Positions 10,185 through 18,396 of a stretch of DNA of 64,000 nt are shown piece by piece. The position numbers were made by a program, and so were the translations under genes. This stretch comes from Chryseobacterium sp. CY350. GTDB lineage: Bacteria > Bacteroidota > Bacteroidia > Flavobacteriales > Weeksellaceae. The stretch is from the NCBI RefSeq assembly GCF_027945075.1, contig NZ_CP116034.1, forward strand, positions 3,844,001 to 3,908,000, written 5' to 3'. Position 1 is the first letter of the stretch; each line of letters opens with the position of its first letter. The notes beneath the pieces were generated by a model, which worked only from the letters and a program-made list of their open reading frames with translations, searched no databases and had not been told where the DNA came from.

Positions 10185-10796
10185 ATGAAAAGATTATTAT
10201 TGTTTGTGATGATGTGTGCGAGCATTTCATTTGCATTTGCTCAAAAGAAAGGAGATAAAATTTCAAAAGTCGTTACATCCGAGATCAAATGGTGGGGTCA
10301 TAAAGTGGTAAAAACCGTTCCGACTTCTCATTACGGAAGCTTGAAGCTGAAAAGCGGAAAATTTACTTTCGATAAAACGGTTTTAGTAGACGGTGAATTC
10401 ATAATTGACATGAGAAGCCTTACTGTTGCAGATTTATCGGGTGCCGATCAGGAAAAATTAACCAATGATCTGAAAGGATACACTTTTTTTGAGGTTAAAA
10501 AATTTCCTACAGCTAAATTTCACCTGAAAAAAATAATTCCTTTGGCAAACAGCGAATACAATTCTACGATTGTGGGCGATATCACTATTAAAGGTATTAG
10601 AAAAACAATTTCGTTCCCGGCAAACGCTCATGTTACGCAGTTTACGGTAGAAATAGAGTCTTCAAGATTTTCTCTAAACAGAAAAGACTTCAAAGTATTC
10701 TACCAAAGTTCATTGAAAGATTATTTCATCAAAGATGAGATGGATATTCAGTTTAAACTTTCTACTCAGAAAATTGACAACGAAAGACCGAGATAA
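10185..10796 (+). CDS. YceI family protein (second copy)
   Basis: A 203-aa paralogue of the upstream YceI protein. Signal peptide MKRLLLFVMMCASISFAFAQ, then the same blocks: IKWWGHKVVKTVPTSHYGSL, GEFIIDMRSL, GYTFFEVKKFPTAKFH, DITIKGIRKTISFPANA and a C-terminal QSSLKDYFIKDEMDIQFKL. It has about 15 more residues than its neighbour, mainly KKGDKISK after the signal and a charged tail. Both copies are intact, so tandem duplication followed by divergence is likely. Binding of an isoprenoid or lipid in the periplasm is expected from the family. Confidence 0.9.
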   Translation: MKRLLLFVMMCASISFAFAQKKGDKISKVVTSEIKWWGHKVVKTVPTSHYGSLKLKSGKFTFDKTVLVDGEFIIDMRSLTVADLSGADQEKLTNDLKGYTFFEVKKFPTAKFHLKKIIPLANSEYNSTIVGDITIKGIRKTISFPANAHVTQFTVEIESSRFSLNRKDFKVFYQSSLKDYFIKDEMDIQFKLSTQKIDNERPR

Positions 10797-10818
10797 GGTT
10801 AAAATTTTCATAAATCAT

Positions 10819-10852
10819 AATGCATAGCTTTTATCAAGCTGTGCATTTTTTT
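10819..10852 (+). terminator. Terminator after the second YceI gene
   Basis: Stem AATGCATAGCTT/AAGCTGTGCATT (one wobble) with TTATC loop and seven T. Confidence 0.8.
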
Positions 10853-11040
10853 ATTTTAGTACAACGAATCGATTGGTAATAAAAAATATCAGCAATTAGC
10901 TCCTTAAAAAACTTTGTTGACTTTGCTAAGTGGAACGACATTGCGAACGAAAAATATGCAGAAAAAATTTAAAGAAAAACTTAATGAACTTTGCGTTTAA
11001 AGAAAACAGTTTGATTTAAATTAAAATTTAAAAAGTACAG

Positions 11041-11682
11041 ATGAAAATATATGTAGTAAGTGGTTTGGGAGCAGATTTTAAAGTGTTGGAAAAACTAAAA
11101 TTTCCTGAGCAACACGAGATCGTTTTTCTGAATTGGCTGATTCCCGAGTTAGATGAAAGCTTTGCAGATTACGTCGCTAGAATGTCTGAGAAAATCGATA
11201 CCAGTGAGCCTTTTTATCTTTTAGGATATTCTTTCGGCGGAATTATGGTGCAGGAACTGAACGCTCTAAAACCTGCTGAAAAAGTGGTGATCATGGGAAG
11301 TATAAAATCTGATAAAGAAAAATCCCGATTGATTAAAATGGGTGAAGTCACTAAAATCCCAAAATATTTGCCGCTTCGTCTTTTTAATGATCAAACTTCT
11401 GTTTTCTATACAAGACTGAGAAAGTTTTTTGATCCGAAAAATCCAAAAGTTATTGAATATTTTCAGGTAAGAGATCCGTATTATTTGAAATGGTCTGTTG
11501 AAAGAATCTCAGAATGGAAATTTCAAGAAAATCCTAATGTCATTCAGATTTTGGGCGACTGTGATATTGTTTTTCCGATTAAAAACTCAAAACCAAATTA
11601 TATTATCAAAGGCGGAACTCATCTTTTCCCGGCAACCAAGTACAAAGAAGTTTCCTCGTTGTTAGCTGAAATTTTTATTTAA
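11041..11682 (+). CDS. Alpha/beta hydrolase
   Basis: A 213-aa cytosolic hydrolase of minimal size. Nucleophile elbow GYSFGG at about residues 62-67; the probable acid is in GDCDIVFP and the His in GGTHLF near the C terminus, so the Ser-Asp-His triad is complete. There is no signal peptide. The N terminus MKIYVVSGLGADFKV resembles the small flavobacterial hydrolases often annotated as esterases. The substrate cannot be told. The gene stands alone; the 244 bp before it hold no further gene. Confidence 0.8.
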   Translation: MKIYVVSGLGADFKVLEKLKFPEQHEIVFLNWLIPELDESFADYVARMSEKIDTSEPFYLLGYSFGGIMVQELNALKPAEKVVIMGSIKSDKEKSRLIKMGEVTKIPKYLPLRLFNDQTSVFYTRLRKFFDPKNPKVIEYFQVRDPYYLKWSVERISEWKFQENPNVIQILGDCDIVFPIKNSKPNYIIKGGTHLFPATKYKEVSSLLAEIFI

Positions 11683-11700
11683 ATTTAATTTTAGTCTAAA

Positions 11701-11767
11701 TTATTAGGGGTAAATTTGTTTTTAGTGTTAATTTATTTAAATTTACATCTAATTTTTTAGGGGTTAA
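11701..11767 (+). promoter_or_regulatory. amt promoter region with a paired TTAGGGG motif
   Basis: A TAAATTTG box (11711-11718) matches the -7 consensus. The motif TTAGGGGTAA lies at 11704-11713 and recurs as TTAGGGGTTA near 11757-11766, about 53 bp apart. The copies flank the presumed transcription start and could be regulator sites, for instance for nitrogen control. Confidence 0.4.
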
Positions 11768-11792
11768 GATTAAATTTAATAAAAATACACAT

Positions 11793-13139
11793 ATGAAAGT
11801 TGGCTTAAAATGGAAGGTTTCGTTTATTATCATAACTTTAGTAGCAATTGGCGGACTTTTCTGGCAGCCAAGTGTTGACTTTCCAAATACCGGAGATTTT
11901 TTAGGTCAGGAAAATATTGTTGGATCTGATGTCGCGTGGATTTTAGCTGCAGCCGGACTTGTACTTTTGATGACTCCCGGACTTTCATTTTTCTATGGCG
12001 GTATGGTTGGCAAAAAAAACATGATTTCTACCATGCTGCAAAGCTTTATCGCTTTAGGTGTGATTTCTATTTTGTGGATTGTTGTTGGCTTCTCACTGTC
12101 TTTTGGAGATTCTCTAGGTTTTGAAATCGATGGTGAGCATTACGGAATTATCGGGAATCCTTTTACCTATCCTTTTTTTAATCATGTGAGCGTTTATCCT
12201 CACAAAACGATGGCCTCTACCATTCCATTCATCTTATTTGCTTTATTTCAGATGAAATTTGCGGTGATTACTCCCGCTTTGATCACGGGTTCATTTGCTG
12301 AGAGAGTCCGTTTTATATCTTATCTATTATTTATGGTGCTTTTCAGTCTGTTCATCTATACGCCTCTCTGTCACATGGTTTGGCATCCGGAAGGCCTTTT
12401 AAATAAATTTTTCGGGGTTAAAGATTTTGCGGGCGGAACAGTAGTTCACATGAGTGCAGGTTTTGCAGCTCTAGCTGGAGCATTTGTTTTAGGAAACAGA
12501 AAAAATCCGCATCACGAACCGTCAAATATTCCATACGTTATTTTAGGAACGGGGATGCTTTGGTTTGGCTGGTTCGGTTTCAACGCAGGATCGGCTTTAA
12601 GTGCAAATGCAACGGCGGCAATCGCTTTTGGGACTACAACCATCGCTTCAGCTTCTGCAATGATGACGTGGATCTTTTTCGACCGAATCAACGGCAGGAA
12701 AGTTTCTGCTTTGGGAGCCTGTATCGGTGCTGTCGTAGGATTGGTAGCCATCACTCCTGCGTGCGGTTTTGTGTCGATTCAGGAAAGTTTATTTATAGGA
12801 TTTATTGCTGCGATTGTCTCAAATCTAATGCTCAATTGGAAATCTTTGAAGAAAATAGACGACACTTTAGACGTTTTCGCCTGTCATGGTGTAGGAGGAA
12901 TTATGGGAATGATTTTAACTGCGATTTTTGCGCACGGAGAAAATGCAAGTCTTCTTCACGGCGGAATTGGAGTTTTTGCACATCACATGATGGCTTTGCT
13001 TTTGGTTTCAGTGTTTACATTTTTTGGTTCTTTGCTTTTATACAAAATTACCAACCGAATTATCACGCTCAGAGTTTCCGAAGAATCTGAAAACATTGGA
13101 CTGGATATGTCTCAACACGAGGAAAGTCTGAAATGGTAG
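11793..13139 (+). CDS. amt: Ammonium transporter
   Basis: A 448-aa Amt/MEP/Rh channel protein, inner membrane, about 11 helices after an N-terminal hydrophobic segment that may be cleaved. Signature blocks: MTPGLSFFYGGMVGKKNM (about 60-77), PALITGSFAERVRF, FAGGTVVHMSAGFAALAGA with the first pore-lining His, WFGWFGFNAGSALSAN, and FACHGVGGIMGMILTAIFA with the second His. It moves NH4+/NH3 into the cell. No glnK (PII) gene is adjacent, although many amt genes have one. The C-terminal tail RVSEESENIGLDMSQHEES is the cytosolic regulatory end that PII normally contacts. Confidence 0.93.
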   Translation: MKVGLKWKVSFIIITLVAIGGLFWQPSVDFPNTGDFLGQENIVGSDVAWILAAAGLVLLMTPGLSFFYGGMVGKKNMISTMLQSFIALGVISILWIVVGFSLSFGDSLGFEIDGEHYGIIGNPFTYPFFNHVSVYPHKTMASTIPFILFALFQMKFAVITPALITGSFAERVRFISYLLFMVLFSLFIYTPLCHMVWHPEGLLNKFFGVKDFAGGTVVHMSAGFAALAGAFVLGNRKNPHHEPSNIPYVILGTGMLWFGWFGFNAGSALSANATAAIAFGTTTIASASAMMTWIFFDRINGRKVSALGACIGAVVGLVAITPACGFVSIQESLFIGFIAAIVSNLMLNWKSLKKIDDTLDVFACHGVGGIMGMILTAIFAHGENASLLHGGIGVFAHHMMALLLVSVFTFFGSLLLYKITNRIITLRVSEESENIGLDMSQHEESLKW

Positions 13140-13170
13140 TTTAGTTTTAATTAGAGTAATTTTTATTGTG

Positions 13171-13250
13171 GCAGCTTTATCCGCCTTCCACTCCCGCTTT
13201 TTTGCCTCCGCTTTGCTCCGGCAAAAAGAGCTCCGTTCAAGTCGGGCTGC
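13171..13250. repeat. Structured intergenic repeat element
   Basis: An 80-bp, unusually GC-rich element with an outer pair GCAGC/GCTGC and an inner hairpin GCTTTTTTGCC...GGCAAAAAGAGC. It is similar to flavobacterial intergenic repeats I recognise by eye (TATCCGCCTTCC... type). It lies downstream of amt and may also act as its 3' boundary, though there is no T-run. Confidence 0.5.
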
Positions 13251-13356
13251 GAAATTTGTGCATAGTTAAGGAGATGGTTATAAAAAGTAAGATTTGTAGG
13301 TATTAGATTTAGTTTTAAACCATTTGTAACAATTCATTTCTTTAGAATTTATCGTG

Positions 13357-13364
13357 TATATTTG
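13357..13364 (+). promoter_or_regulatory. -7 box TATATTTG of sdaA
   Basis: Exact TAnnTTTG match, 25 bp before the ATG at 13390. No -33 TTG at the usual spacing. Confidence 0.6.
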
Positions 13365-13389
13365 CTTTTCATGAAAATGAAAATCACGT

Positions 13390-14808
13390 ATGGAATCTAT
13401 ATCGGTTTTTGAAATTATAAAAGTAGGAATTGGCCCTTCCAGTTCGCACACAATGGGACCCTGGAATGCTGCGTCGGCATTCATCAGAATTATAAAAAGA
13501 GAAAGATCAATTGCTGAAGTAAAAGAAGTTTTTCTGGAATTCTTCGGTTCACTTGCAAAAACAGGGATTGGCCACGGAACAGATATCGCCGGAATGTTGG
13601 GTCTGAATGGGGAAGATTTTAAAACCATCAACACTTCAAAGATCGACGAAATCGTGCATCATATTAAAACTTCAGAAATTCTAAATTTAGGCGGAGAAAA
13701 AGAAATACCTTTCGTATACGGACATCATTTGGTGCTCAATATGTCTCAGTCTCTTGATTTTCATCCCAACGGAATGATCTTTAAAGCCTTTTTTGAAGAC
13801 GGAACAGAACTCGTTCAGGATTTTTATTCTGTAGGCGGCGGTTTCATTGCCAGTCAGGAAAAAAATTCGATTGAAAAACAGTGTGTACGAACATTATATC
13901 CTTGTCATCACGGTTCAGATATTTTAAAATATTGCGAAAAATTAGGATTTGATAAAATGTCGGATCTTATTTTAATCAACGAAGAAAGCTGGAGAACTCA
14001 GGAAGAGACTAGAAAAGAAGCCTTATACATTTGGGAAAATATCAAAGAATGCATTTACAAAGGTGTAAATAAAGAAGGTATTTTACCGGGCGGACTCAAT
14101 GTTACTAGACGAGCTGCCGGAATCAACAGAAAGCTTCTCGGAGAAAAAATTTATAAAAGTAAAGAACAATGGTTTCAGCAGGTTGTTGACGCCGAAGAAA
14201 ACTTTACCAATATCAACAAATGGATTTCCTGTTTTGCGCTCGCTGTCAATGAAGAAAATGCCAGTTTTGGTAGAATCATCACTGCACCAACAAACGGAGC
14301 AAGCGGAGTAATTCCTGCAGTTTTGATGTATGCACAGGCTTTTACACCGCATACAAGCGACGACGATATTGCGAGATTTTTATTGGTCGCCGGAGAAATC
14401 GGGACTTTATTCAAAAAAAATGCAACTATTTCGGCTGCAATGGGCGGCTGTCAGGCAGAAGTCGGAGTTTCATCGGCAATGGCAGCAGCAGGTTTAACCG
14501 AAATTCTTGGAGGCAGTGTAGGTCAGGTTTTGATGGCCGCAGAAATTGCTATGGAACATCATTTAGGTTTAACATGCGATCCGATTCGTGGTCTTGTGCA
14601 GATTCCTTGTATTGAGAGAAATACAATGGGCGCGATGAAAGCCATTACTGCAGCGAATATTGCATTAGAAAGTGATCCTGCAAAAGCAAAAGTAAGCCTG
14701 GATCAGGTAATTCAGACGATGTGGGAGACAGCTCTGTCGATGAATGATCGTTTTAAGGAAACTTCGGAAGGCGGTTTGGCGATCGCAGTAAACGTTCCCG
14801 AGTGTTAA
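13390..14808 (+). CDS. sdaA: L-serine ammonia-lyase (iron-sulfur)
   Basis: A 472-aa single-chain L-serine dehydratase converting serine to pyruvate and ammonia. The N-terminal domain has GPSSSHTMGP (15-24); the catalytic domain has APTNGASGVIPAVL and MGGCQAEVG. Cys354, Cys396 and Cys407 show the 42- and 11-residue spacing of the [4Fe-4S] ligands in the Legionella enzyme. The last residue is Cys472, the position that in that enzyme folds back as the fourth ligand (tail-in-mouth). Cytosolic. It has its own promoter and a long bidirectional hairpin downstream. Being next to amt may be chance: one imports ammonium, the other releases it. Confidence 0.94.
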   Translation: MESISVFEIIKVGIGPSSSHTMGPWNAASAFIRIIKRERSIAEVKEVFLEFFGSLAKTGIGHGTDIAGMLGLNGEDFKTINTSKIDEIVHHIKTSEILNLGGEKEIPFVYGHHLVLNMSQSLDFHPNGMIFKAFFEDGTELVQDFYSVGGGFIASQEKNSIEKQCVRTLYPCHHGSDILKYCEKLGFDKMSDLILINEESWRTQEETRKEALYIWENIKECIYKGVNKEGILPGGLNVTRRAAGINRKLLGEKIYKSKEQWFQQVVDAEENFTNINKWISCFALAVNEENASFGRIITAPTNGASGVIPAVLMYAQAFTPHTSDDDIARFLLVAGEIGTLFKKNATISAAMGGCQAEVGVSSAMAAAGLTEILGGSVGQVLMAAEIAMEHHLGLTCDPIRGLVQIPCIERNTMGAMKAITAANIALESDPAKAKVSLDQVIQTMWETALSMNDRFKETSEGGLAIAVNVPEC

Positions 14809-14833
14809 AATAAAGTAAAAATATCTTACGATA

Positions 14834-14877
14834 AAAAAAAGATGTCGACGTTTCAATGAATCGTCGATATCTTTTTA
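14834..14877. terminator. Bidirectional terminator between convergent genes
   Basis: A 15-bp stem (14836-14850 with 14862-14876, one G-U pair) whose arms begin with A-runs and end with T-runs, so it can serve both sdaA and the convergent serine hydrolase gene. Confidence 0.85.
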
Positions 14878-14918
14878 AGTTGATAAATGAGCATATCAAT
14901 TTTTTAATTGTGACTAAT

Positions 14919-16301
14919 TCATTTTTGCAATTCATAATCTTTTCCATATAAAAAACTAAGAATTGCAATGACGAATTCATTTCCTGCAATGCCGATTCGA
15001 TCAGCGTTTAGAGAATAGGAAACAGAGATATCGTCTTCGCCATTATAAATCATTAGAGAATTTGTACCGTACGTTCCGCCGCTGTGGCCTACAAAAATTT
15101 TATTGTGAAAAGGTACAATCGCGAGACCTTTTCCAAATCTTTTGTCATCGGGCATCATTGATTCTAACGACGTTTCAGAAACTATTTTACGGTCAAAAAT
15201 TGCGTTAATGATCAGATTTAAATTATATGGCGTCGTGGCTATATCGCCAACGCCAACAATATTGCTGAAGTCAAAATCTGTAACTGGAATCCATTTTTTG
15301 TCGTAAGAAAAAGGTTTGTAAACGTTGCGCGGTTTTTTGCTAGCTGTATAAAATTGTTTGATTTGCAGAGGTTTTATAATGTATTGATCTAAATTTTCCT
15401 CATAAGATTTTTGGGTAACCTTTTCTAAAATTTTCGTTAAAAGGTAATATCCGGAATTTGAATATTGCTGCGATTTACCAGGTGCAAACTGTAAGCCCTG
15501 CTCAATAATTCTGTTGATAATCGCTTGATCTGCAGTCTTTTTTTCGAGCCATCTGGGTTCGGTTTTTCCCTGTATATAGTCACCGAGTCCCGAACTGTGA
15601 TTGAGCATTTGTGAAATTGTAATTTTATCAGCTTCAGGGATTTGTGGAAAAAATTGGGAAAGTTTATCGCTAAGATTCAGTTTCTTATGATCGATTAGAT
15701 TGAAAATCATGACGGCGGTCATCGTCTTGGTAATAGAGCCAATCTGAAATGTCTCGTTTGTTTTTTTAAATTCAGGAAGATTTTTTTGACCGAAATTTCT
15801 GTTATAAATCTCTTTGCCATTTTTAAATAGAGAGATTTCTCCTGCTTCTGCATTGTTATTCTCTAAATAAGAAAGAAAATAATCAATCTTTTTCAATCTT
15901 TCCCCAATATCGGCGAGTTTTAAGAGCTCAGGAGTTTCGTCCTTGTTTTTTGCTTTGTCAAAAGGTTTGAGAATCAAAGGTAAAGTTAGTCCGTTTTGAT
16001 CAAAGGTTCCGATAATCGCAGAATCTTTCAGTATTCCTTTAAATTTCGCATTCATTGCTGCATTTTCAAACCTTAGCTCGTTGTTGATAAAAGATGTCTG
16101 ATCGAGGGGAATTCCTTCTGCACCCTGTAGCGGACTGTCTAACGTAGAACTGTAAACATTGTTTTCATGTTTTATATTAATAATTAATGGCAGCTTAGTT
16201 CCCTGAATTTCAAGTTCACCCTTCCACGAACCGATAATTTGTTGCGAAAAAACTGAATTAAAGATCAGGAAGCCGAATAGAAGTAAAAATCTGTTTTTCA
16301 T
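14919..16301 (-). CDS. Serine hydrolase, beta-lactamase class C family
   Basis: A 460-aa exported protein. The signal peptide is MKNRFLLLFGFLIFNSVFSQ. An N-terminal beta-rich domain of about 110 residues precedes the beta-lactamase/transpeptidase domain with SITK (Ser189-Lys192), YSN (Tyr280-Asn282) and HSGGT near the C terminus, i.e. all three active-site boxes of class C/DD-peptidase-like enzymes. The extra N-terminal domain argues for an esterase or peptidase rather than an antibiotic-resistance enzyme. It is the last gene of an operon with a YIP1-like membrane protein and a DUF2089 protein. Confidence 0.87.
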   Translation of the reverse strand: MKNRFLLLFGFLIFNSVFSQQIIGSWKGELEIQGTKLPLIINIKHENNVYSSTLDSPLQGAEGIPLDQTSFINNELRFENAAMNAKFKGILKDSAIIGTFDQNGLTLPLILKPFDKAKNKDETPELLKLADIGERLKKIDYFLSYLENNNAEAGEISLFKNGKEIYNRNFGQKNLPEFKKTNETFQIGSITKTMTAVMIFNLIDHKKLNLSDKLSQFFPQIPEADKITISQMLNHSSGLGDYIQGKTEPRWLEKKTADQAIINRIIEQGLQFAPGKSQQYSNSGYYLLTKILEKVTQKSYEENLDQYIIKPLQIKQFYTASKKPRNVYKPFSYDKKWIPVTDFDFSNIVGVGDIATTPYNLNLIINAIFDRKIVSETSLESMMPDDKRFGKGLAIVPFHNKIFVGHSGGTYGTNSLMIYNGEDDISVSYSLNADRIGIAGNEFVIAILSFLYGKDYELQK

Positions 16302-16307
16302 AATAGA

Positions 16308-16877
16308 TTATAGAATTTGCATGGTAATCATCAAGCTTAAAAGTAAAAGGGCAAAGATCACAATGTGACGCCAGTTTTTCATATTTGTAGCGGTTTTAAA
16401 ACCGTTATAAAGTATTGCAATTCCATAAGCTGATACCGCTAACGAAAAGAAAGAGTACATAGTGATGATCAAAAGTACGAGAGGCTCAATTTCTAAAGAT
16501 TGATTTTTTACCGAATTCATAATCTGTTCCTGAGAATCGCTAATAATAGGAATTTCAGCGGTAATCAAAAGAAAAATACTCGTAATCTGTGATATCAAAA
16601 TTGGGTTTACAATATCGATCAATCTTGTTTTTCTGTTAATTATTTTTCCAAAAATGAAAAATACAGCGACGTTGATCGCATAAACCATCAATGTTGATAA
16701 AATAATCTTGGTTAAAGAATCCTCGGAATCAATTAATGCAAAATGGAAAAGGCTGTCTGTCTGAAGTCCGAAATAATAGGCTGTTAAAAAAACAACAATT
16801 ACGGAAACAATGCCTGTGATAAGCAAAGTTTTATCATCAAATTTAAGAAGCGGATTGAATATAGTTTTCAAAGTCAT
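16308..16877 (-). CDS. YIP1 family membrane protein
   Basis: A 189-aa integral membrane protein with five likely helices (about 19-38, 57-77, 90-107, 134-155 and 172-188). The pattern, including the NPILISQ stretch, fits the YIP1 family (PF04893) of small polytopic proteins. Its start overlaps the DUF2089 stop by 4 bp and its stop lies 6 bp before the serine hydrolase start, so the three genes are translationally coupled. Function is unknown; a membrane partner or sensor for the hydrolase is a guess. Confidence 0.65.
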   Translation of the reverse strand: MTLKTIFNPLLKFDDKTLLITGIVSVIVVFLTAYYFGLQTDSLFHFALIDSEDSLTKIILSTLMVYAINVAVFFIFGKIINRKTRLIDIVNPILISQITSIFLLITAEIPIISDSQEQIMNSVKNQSLEIEPLVLLIITMYSFFSLAVSAYGIAILYNGFKTATNMKNWRHIVIFALLLLSLMITMQIL

Positions 16878-17146
16878 ATTTTGGTTTTTAATTGATTAAT
16901 CTTTTCAATCAGATCGTCCATTTTATTTCTCATCGTCGGGTAGGAGAGATCGGCCTGTTTTGCCATTTCTTTGATACTTCCGCTGGAAAGAAAGAAATTA
17001 AGAATAAAATCCTGCTCATCTCTAGCTAACTTTAACAGTACAGGAAGCTCATAATTTCCGTTGACTTCAGTGGTACATTCCGGGCATTTCATCTGGCTTA
17101 CCTGAAGTGTATGATCACAGCTCGGACAAATTATTGGTAACTTCAT
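16874..17146 (-). CDS. DUF2089 zinc-ribbon/HTH regulator
   Basis: A 90-aa protein (ATG at 17146; a TTG one codon earlier is less likely). The N terminus has a zinc ribbon with two CxxC pairs, CPSCDHTL and KCPECTTEV; the C-terminal half is a helix-turn-helix with SIKEMAKQADLSYPTMRNKM. This matches DUF2089, a probable transcription factor family. It heads the operon with YIP1 and the serine hydrolase. Two 18-bp direct repeats exactly 21 bp apart lie 32 bp upstream, suitable as its own binding sites, so it may autoregulate the operon. Confidence 0.83.
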   Translation of the reverse strand: MKLPIICPSCDHTLQVSQMKCPECTTEVNGNYELPVLLKLARDEQDFILNFFLSSGSIKEMAKQADLSYPTMRNKMDDLIEKINQLKTKI

Positions 17147-17177
17147 CAATATTTATTTCTGTAAAAGTAATAAATAT

Positions 17178-17216
17178 TTTAATAAAGTTAAAAATATATT
17201 TAATAAAGTTAAAAAT
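17178..17216. repeat. Two 18-bp direct repeats, 21-bp period, upstream of the DUF2089 gene
   Basis: TTTAATAAAGTTAAAAAT is present at 17178-17195 and identically at 17199-17216. The 21-bp period equals two helical turns, so both copies face the same side of the DNA. Likely operator sites of the DUF2089-type regulator. Confidence 0.55.
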
Positions 17217-17280
17217 TATGTTATTTAATAGGTTTAAAAAAAACTTCCCGAAAGAAGTTTAATTTATTTTAAATGAAATT

Positions 17281-18126
17281 TTATTTATCTAAAATTCCTC
17301 TGATCTTATTGGCGTTTTCTATGAGTTCGCTTAAATATTCAAAGTTTTCTTTTTCCAAAGCAGATTTGAATTTTTTTAATTGAGAAATATGTTCATTTAA
17401 AACATCCAAGACATTTTCTTTATTTTGTTTAAAAATGGGAACCCACATTTCGGGATGAGATTTTGCCAGACGAACTGTACTCGAAAAACCCGAACTCGCC
17501 AGCTGAAAAATCGTTTCTTCTTCTTTTTCTTTCTCCAAAACTGTATTGGCAAGCGCATAAGAAGTGATATGAGAAATATGTGAAATGTACGCAGTGTGAA
17601 GGTCATGTGCGTCAGCATTCATGTAAATTAAATGCATATCTAATTTTTCTACAACTTTTTGAACCAAACTCAAAGCATCTTCAGCAGAATCTTCACGATC
17701 ACAAATTACACCTGCTTTCCCTGAAAAACTTTCGGCAACAGCAGATTTCGGACCTTTATTTTCCGTTCCCCACATCGGATGAAACGCAACAAATCTAGAT
17801 CGTTTCTGATTGTTTTTCACTGAATTTACAATCCCTGCTTTGGTAGAACCAACATCCATCACGGTTTGCGATTCTGATATTAAATCTAAAACTTTGGGAA
17901 GAATTTTTCTTGCCGCGTCCACAGGAATCGCAATGATAATTAAATCTGAGTATTTAATTCCATGTTCAAAATCTGCTTTTTTGTCGATGATGTTTAAAGC
18001 CAAAGCTTCTTTTAAATTATCTTCATCATTGTCGATTCCATAAATAAAATCGACCGCTTTTTTTTCTTTTAATTTTAATGCAATTGAACCTCCGATCAAT
18101 CCTACACCGATAATGCTAATTTTCAT
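17281..18126 (-). CDS. tyrA: Prephenate dehydrogenase
   Basis: A 281-aa enzyme oxidising prephenate to 4-hydroxyphenylpyruvate in tyrosine synthesis. The N-terminal Rossmann motif GVGLIGGSIALKL (7-19) binds NAD(P); further family blocks are DVGSTKAGIV, FVAFHPMWGTENKGP, HISHITSYAL and SSGFSSTVRLAKS. There is no ACT or chorismate mutase domain. It appears as a single gene rather than in an aro operon. A short Tyr-rich leader ORF and a terminator hairpin just before its start suggest that it is controlled by attenuation. Confidence 0.92.
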   Translation of the reverse strand: MKISIIGVGLIGGSIALKLKEKKAVDFIYGIDNDEDNLKEALALNIIDKKADFEHGIKYSDLIIIAIPVDAARKILPKVLDLISESQTVMDVGSTKAGIVNSVKNNQKRSRFVAFHPMWGTENKGPKSAVAESFSGKAGVICDREDSAEDALSLVQKVVEKLDMHLIYMNADAHDLHTAYISHISHITSYALANTVLEKEKEEETIFQLASSGFSSTVRLAKSHPEMWVPIFKQNKENVLDVLNEHISQLKKFKSALEKENFEYLSELIENANKIRGILDK

Positions 18127-18137
18127 TTCCTATATTT

Positions 18138-18172
18138 TAAAAATAAAAAACCCCGTCCGAGAACGAGGTTTT
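18138..18172 (-). terminator. Attenuator terminator before tyrA
   Basis: On the minus strand AACCTCGT pairs with ACGGGGTT around a TCTCGG loop, followed by TTTTTATTTTT. It lies between the leader ORF stop (18193) and the tyrA ATG (18126), and 225 bp beyond the stop of the upstream antiporter gene, so it is placed to act on tyrA rather than to end the previous gene. A weak alternative hairpin, GTTATATAAC (18175-18184), lies just upstream. Confidence 0.75.
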
Positions 18173-18192
18173 AAGTTATATAACAAGAATCT

Positions 18193-18249
18193 CTATCCCA
18201 AATCTGAGCTGAAAATTCTATAATAATATGTTCTGTTTTTGTTAATCAC
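18193..18249 (-). CDS. Tyr-rich leader peptide of tyrA
   Basis: An 18-codon ORF starting with GTG: MINKNRTYYYRIFSSDLG. Three consecutive TAT (Tyr) codons followed closely by a TTC (Phe) are what ribosome-mediated attenuation of a tyrosine gene needs. Its stop at 18193 lies about 20 bp before the terminator hairpin. A degenerate -7 box ends 4 bp before the GTG, so the transcript may be almost leaderless. The GTG start is the weak point: no ATG is in frame. Inference from sequence; not a family I can match. Confidence 0.62.
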   Translation of the reverse strand: MINKNRTYYYRIFSSDLG

Positions 18250-18253
18250 AAAG

Positions 18254-18261
18254 CGAAGATA
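18254..18261 (-). promoter_or_regulatory. Possible -7 box TATCTTCG of the tyrA leader
   Basis: One mismatch to TAnnTTTG, directly before the leader ORF. Expected transcription start near 18249. Confidence 0.4.
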
Positions 18262-18396
18262 GGAATTTTTTTTAATTTGAGTTAAAAAGTGAATGATGAA
18301 TTTTGCTTCGCAACGAATAGTCAATTCTAAAATACAGTGATGAAATTCATTTTCCAAGAAAAATTGATTTGTAAAACAAAATTCATAATTTACAAT

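Noticed and set aside
12560..13090. Large shadow frame inside amt
   Set aside because: It lies in another frame of a strongly conserved transporter and has an odd amino acid composition, very rich in Cys, Arg and Phe.
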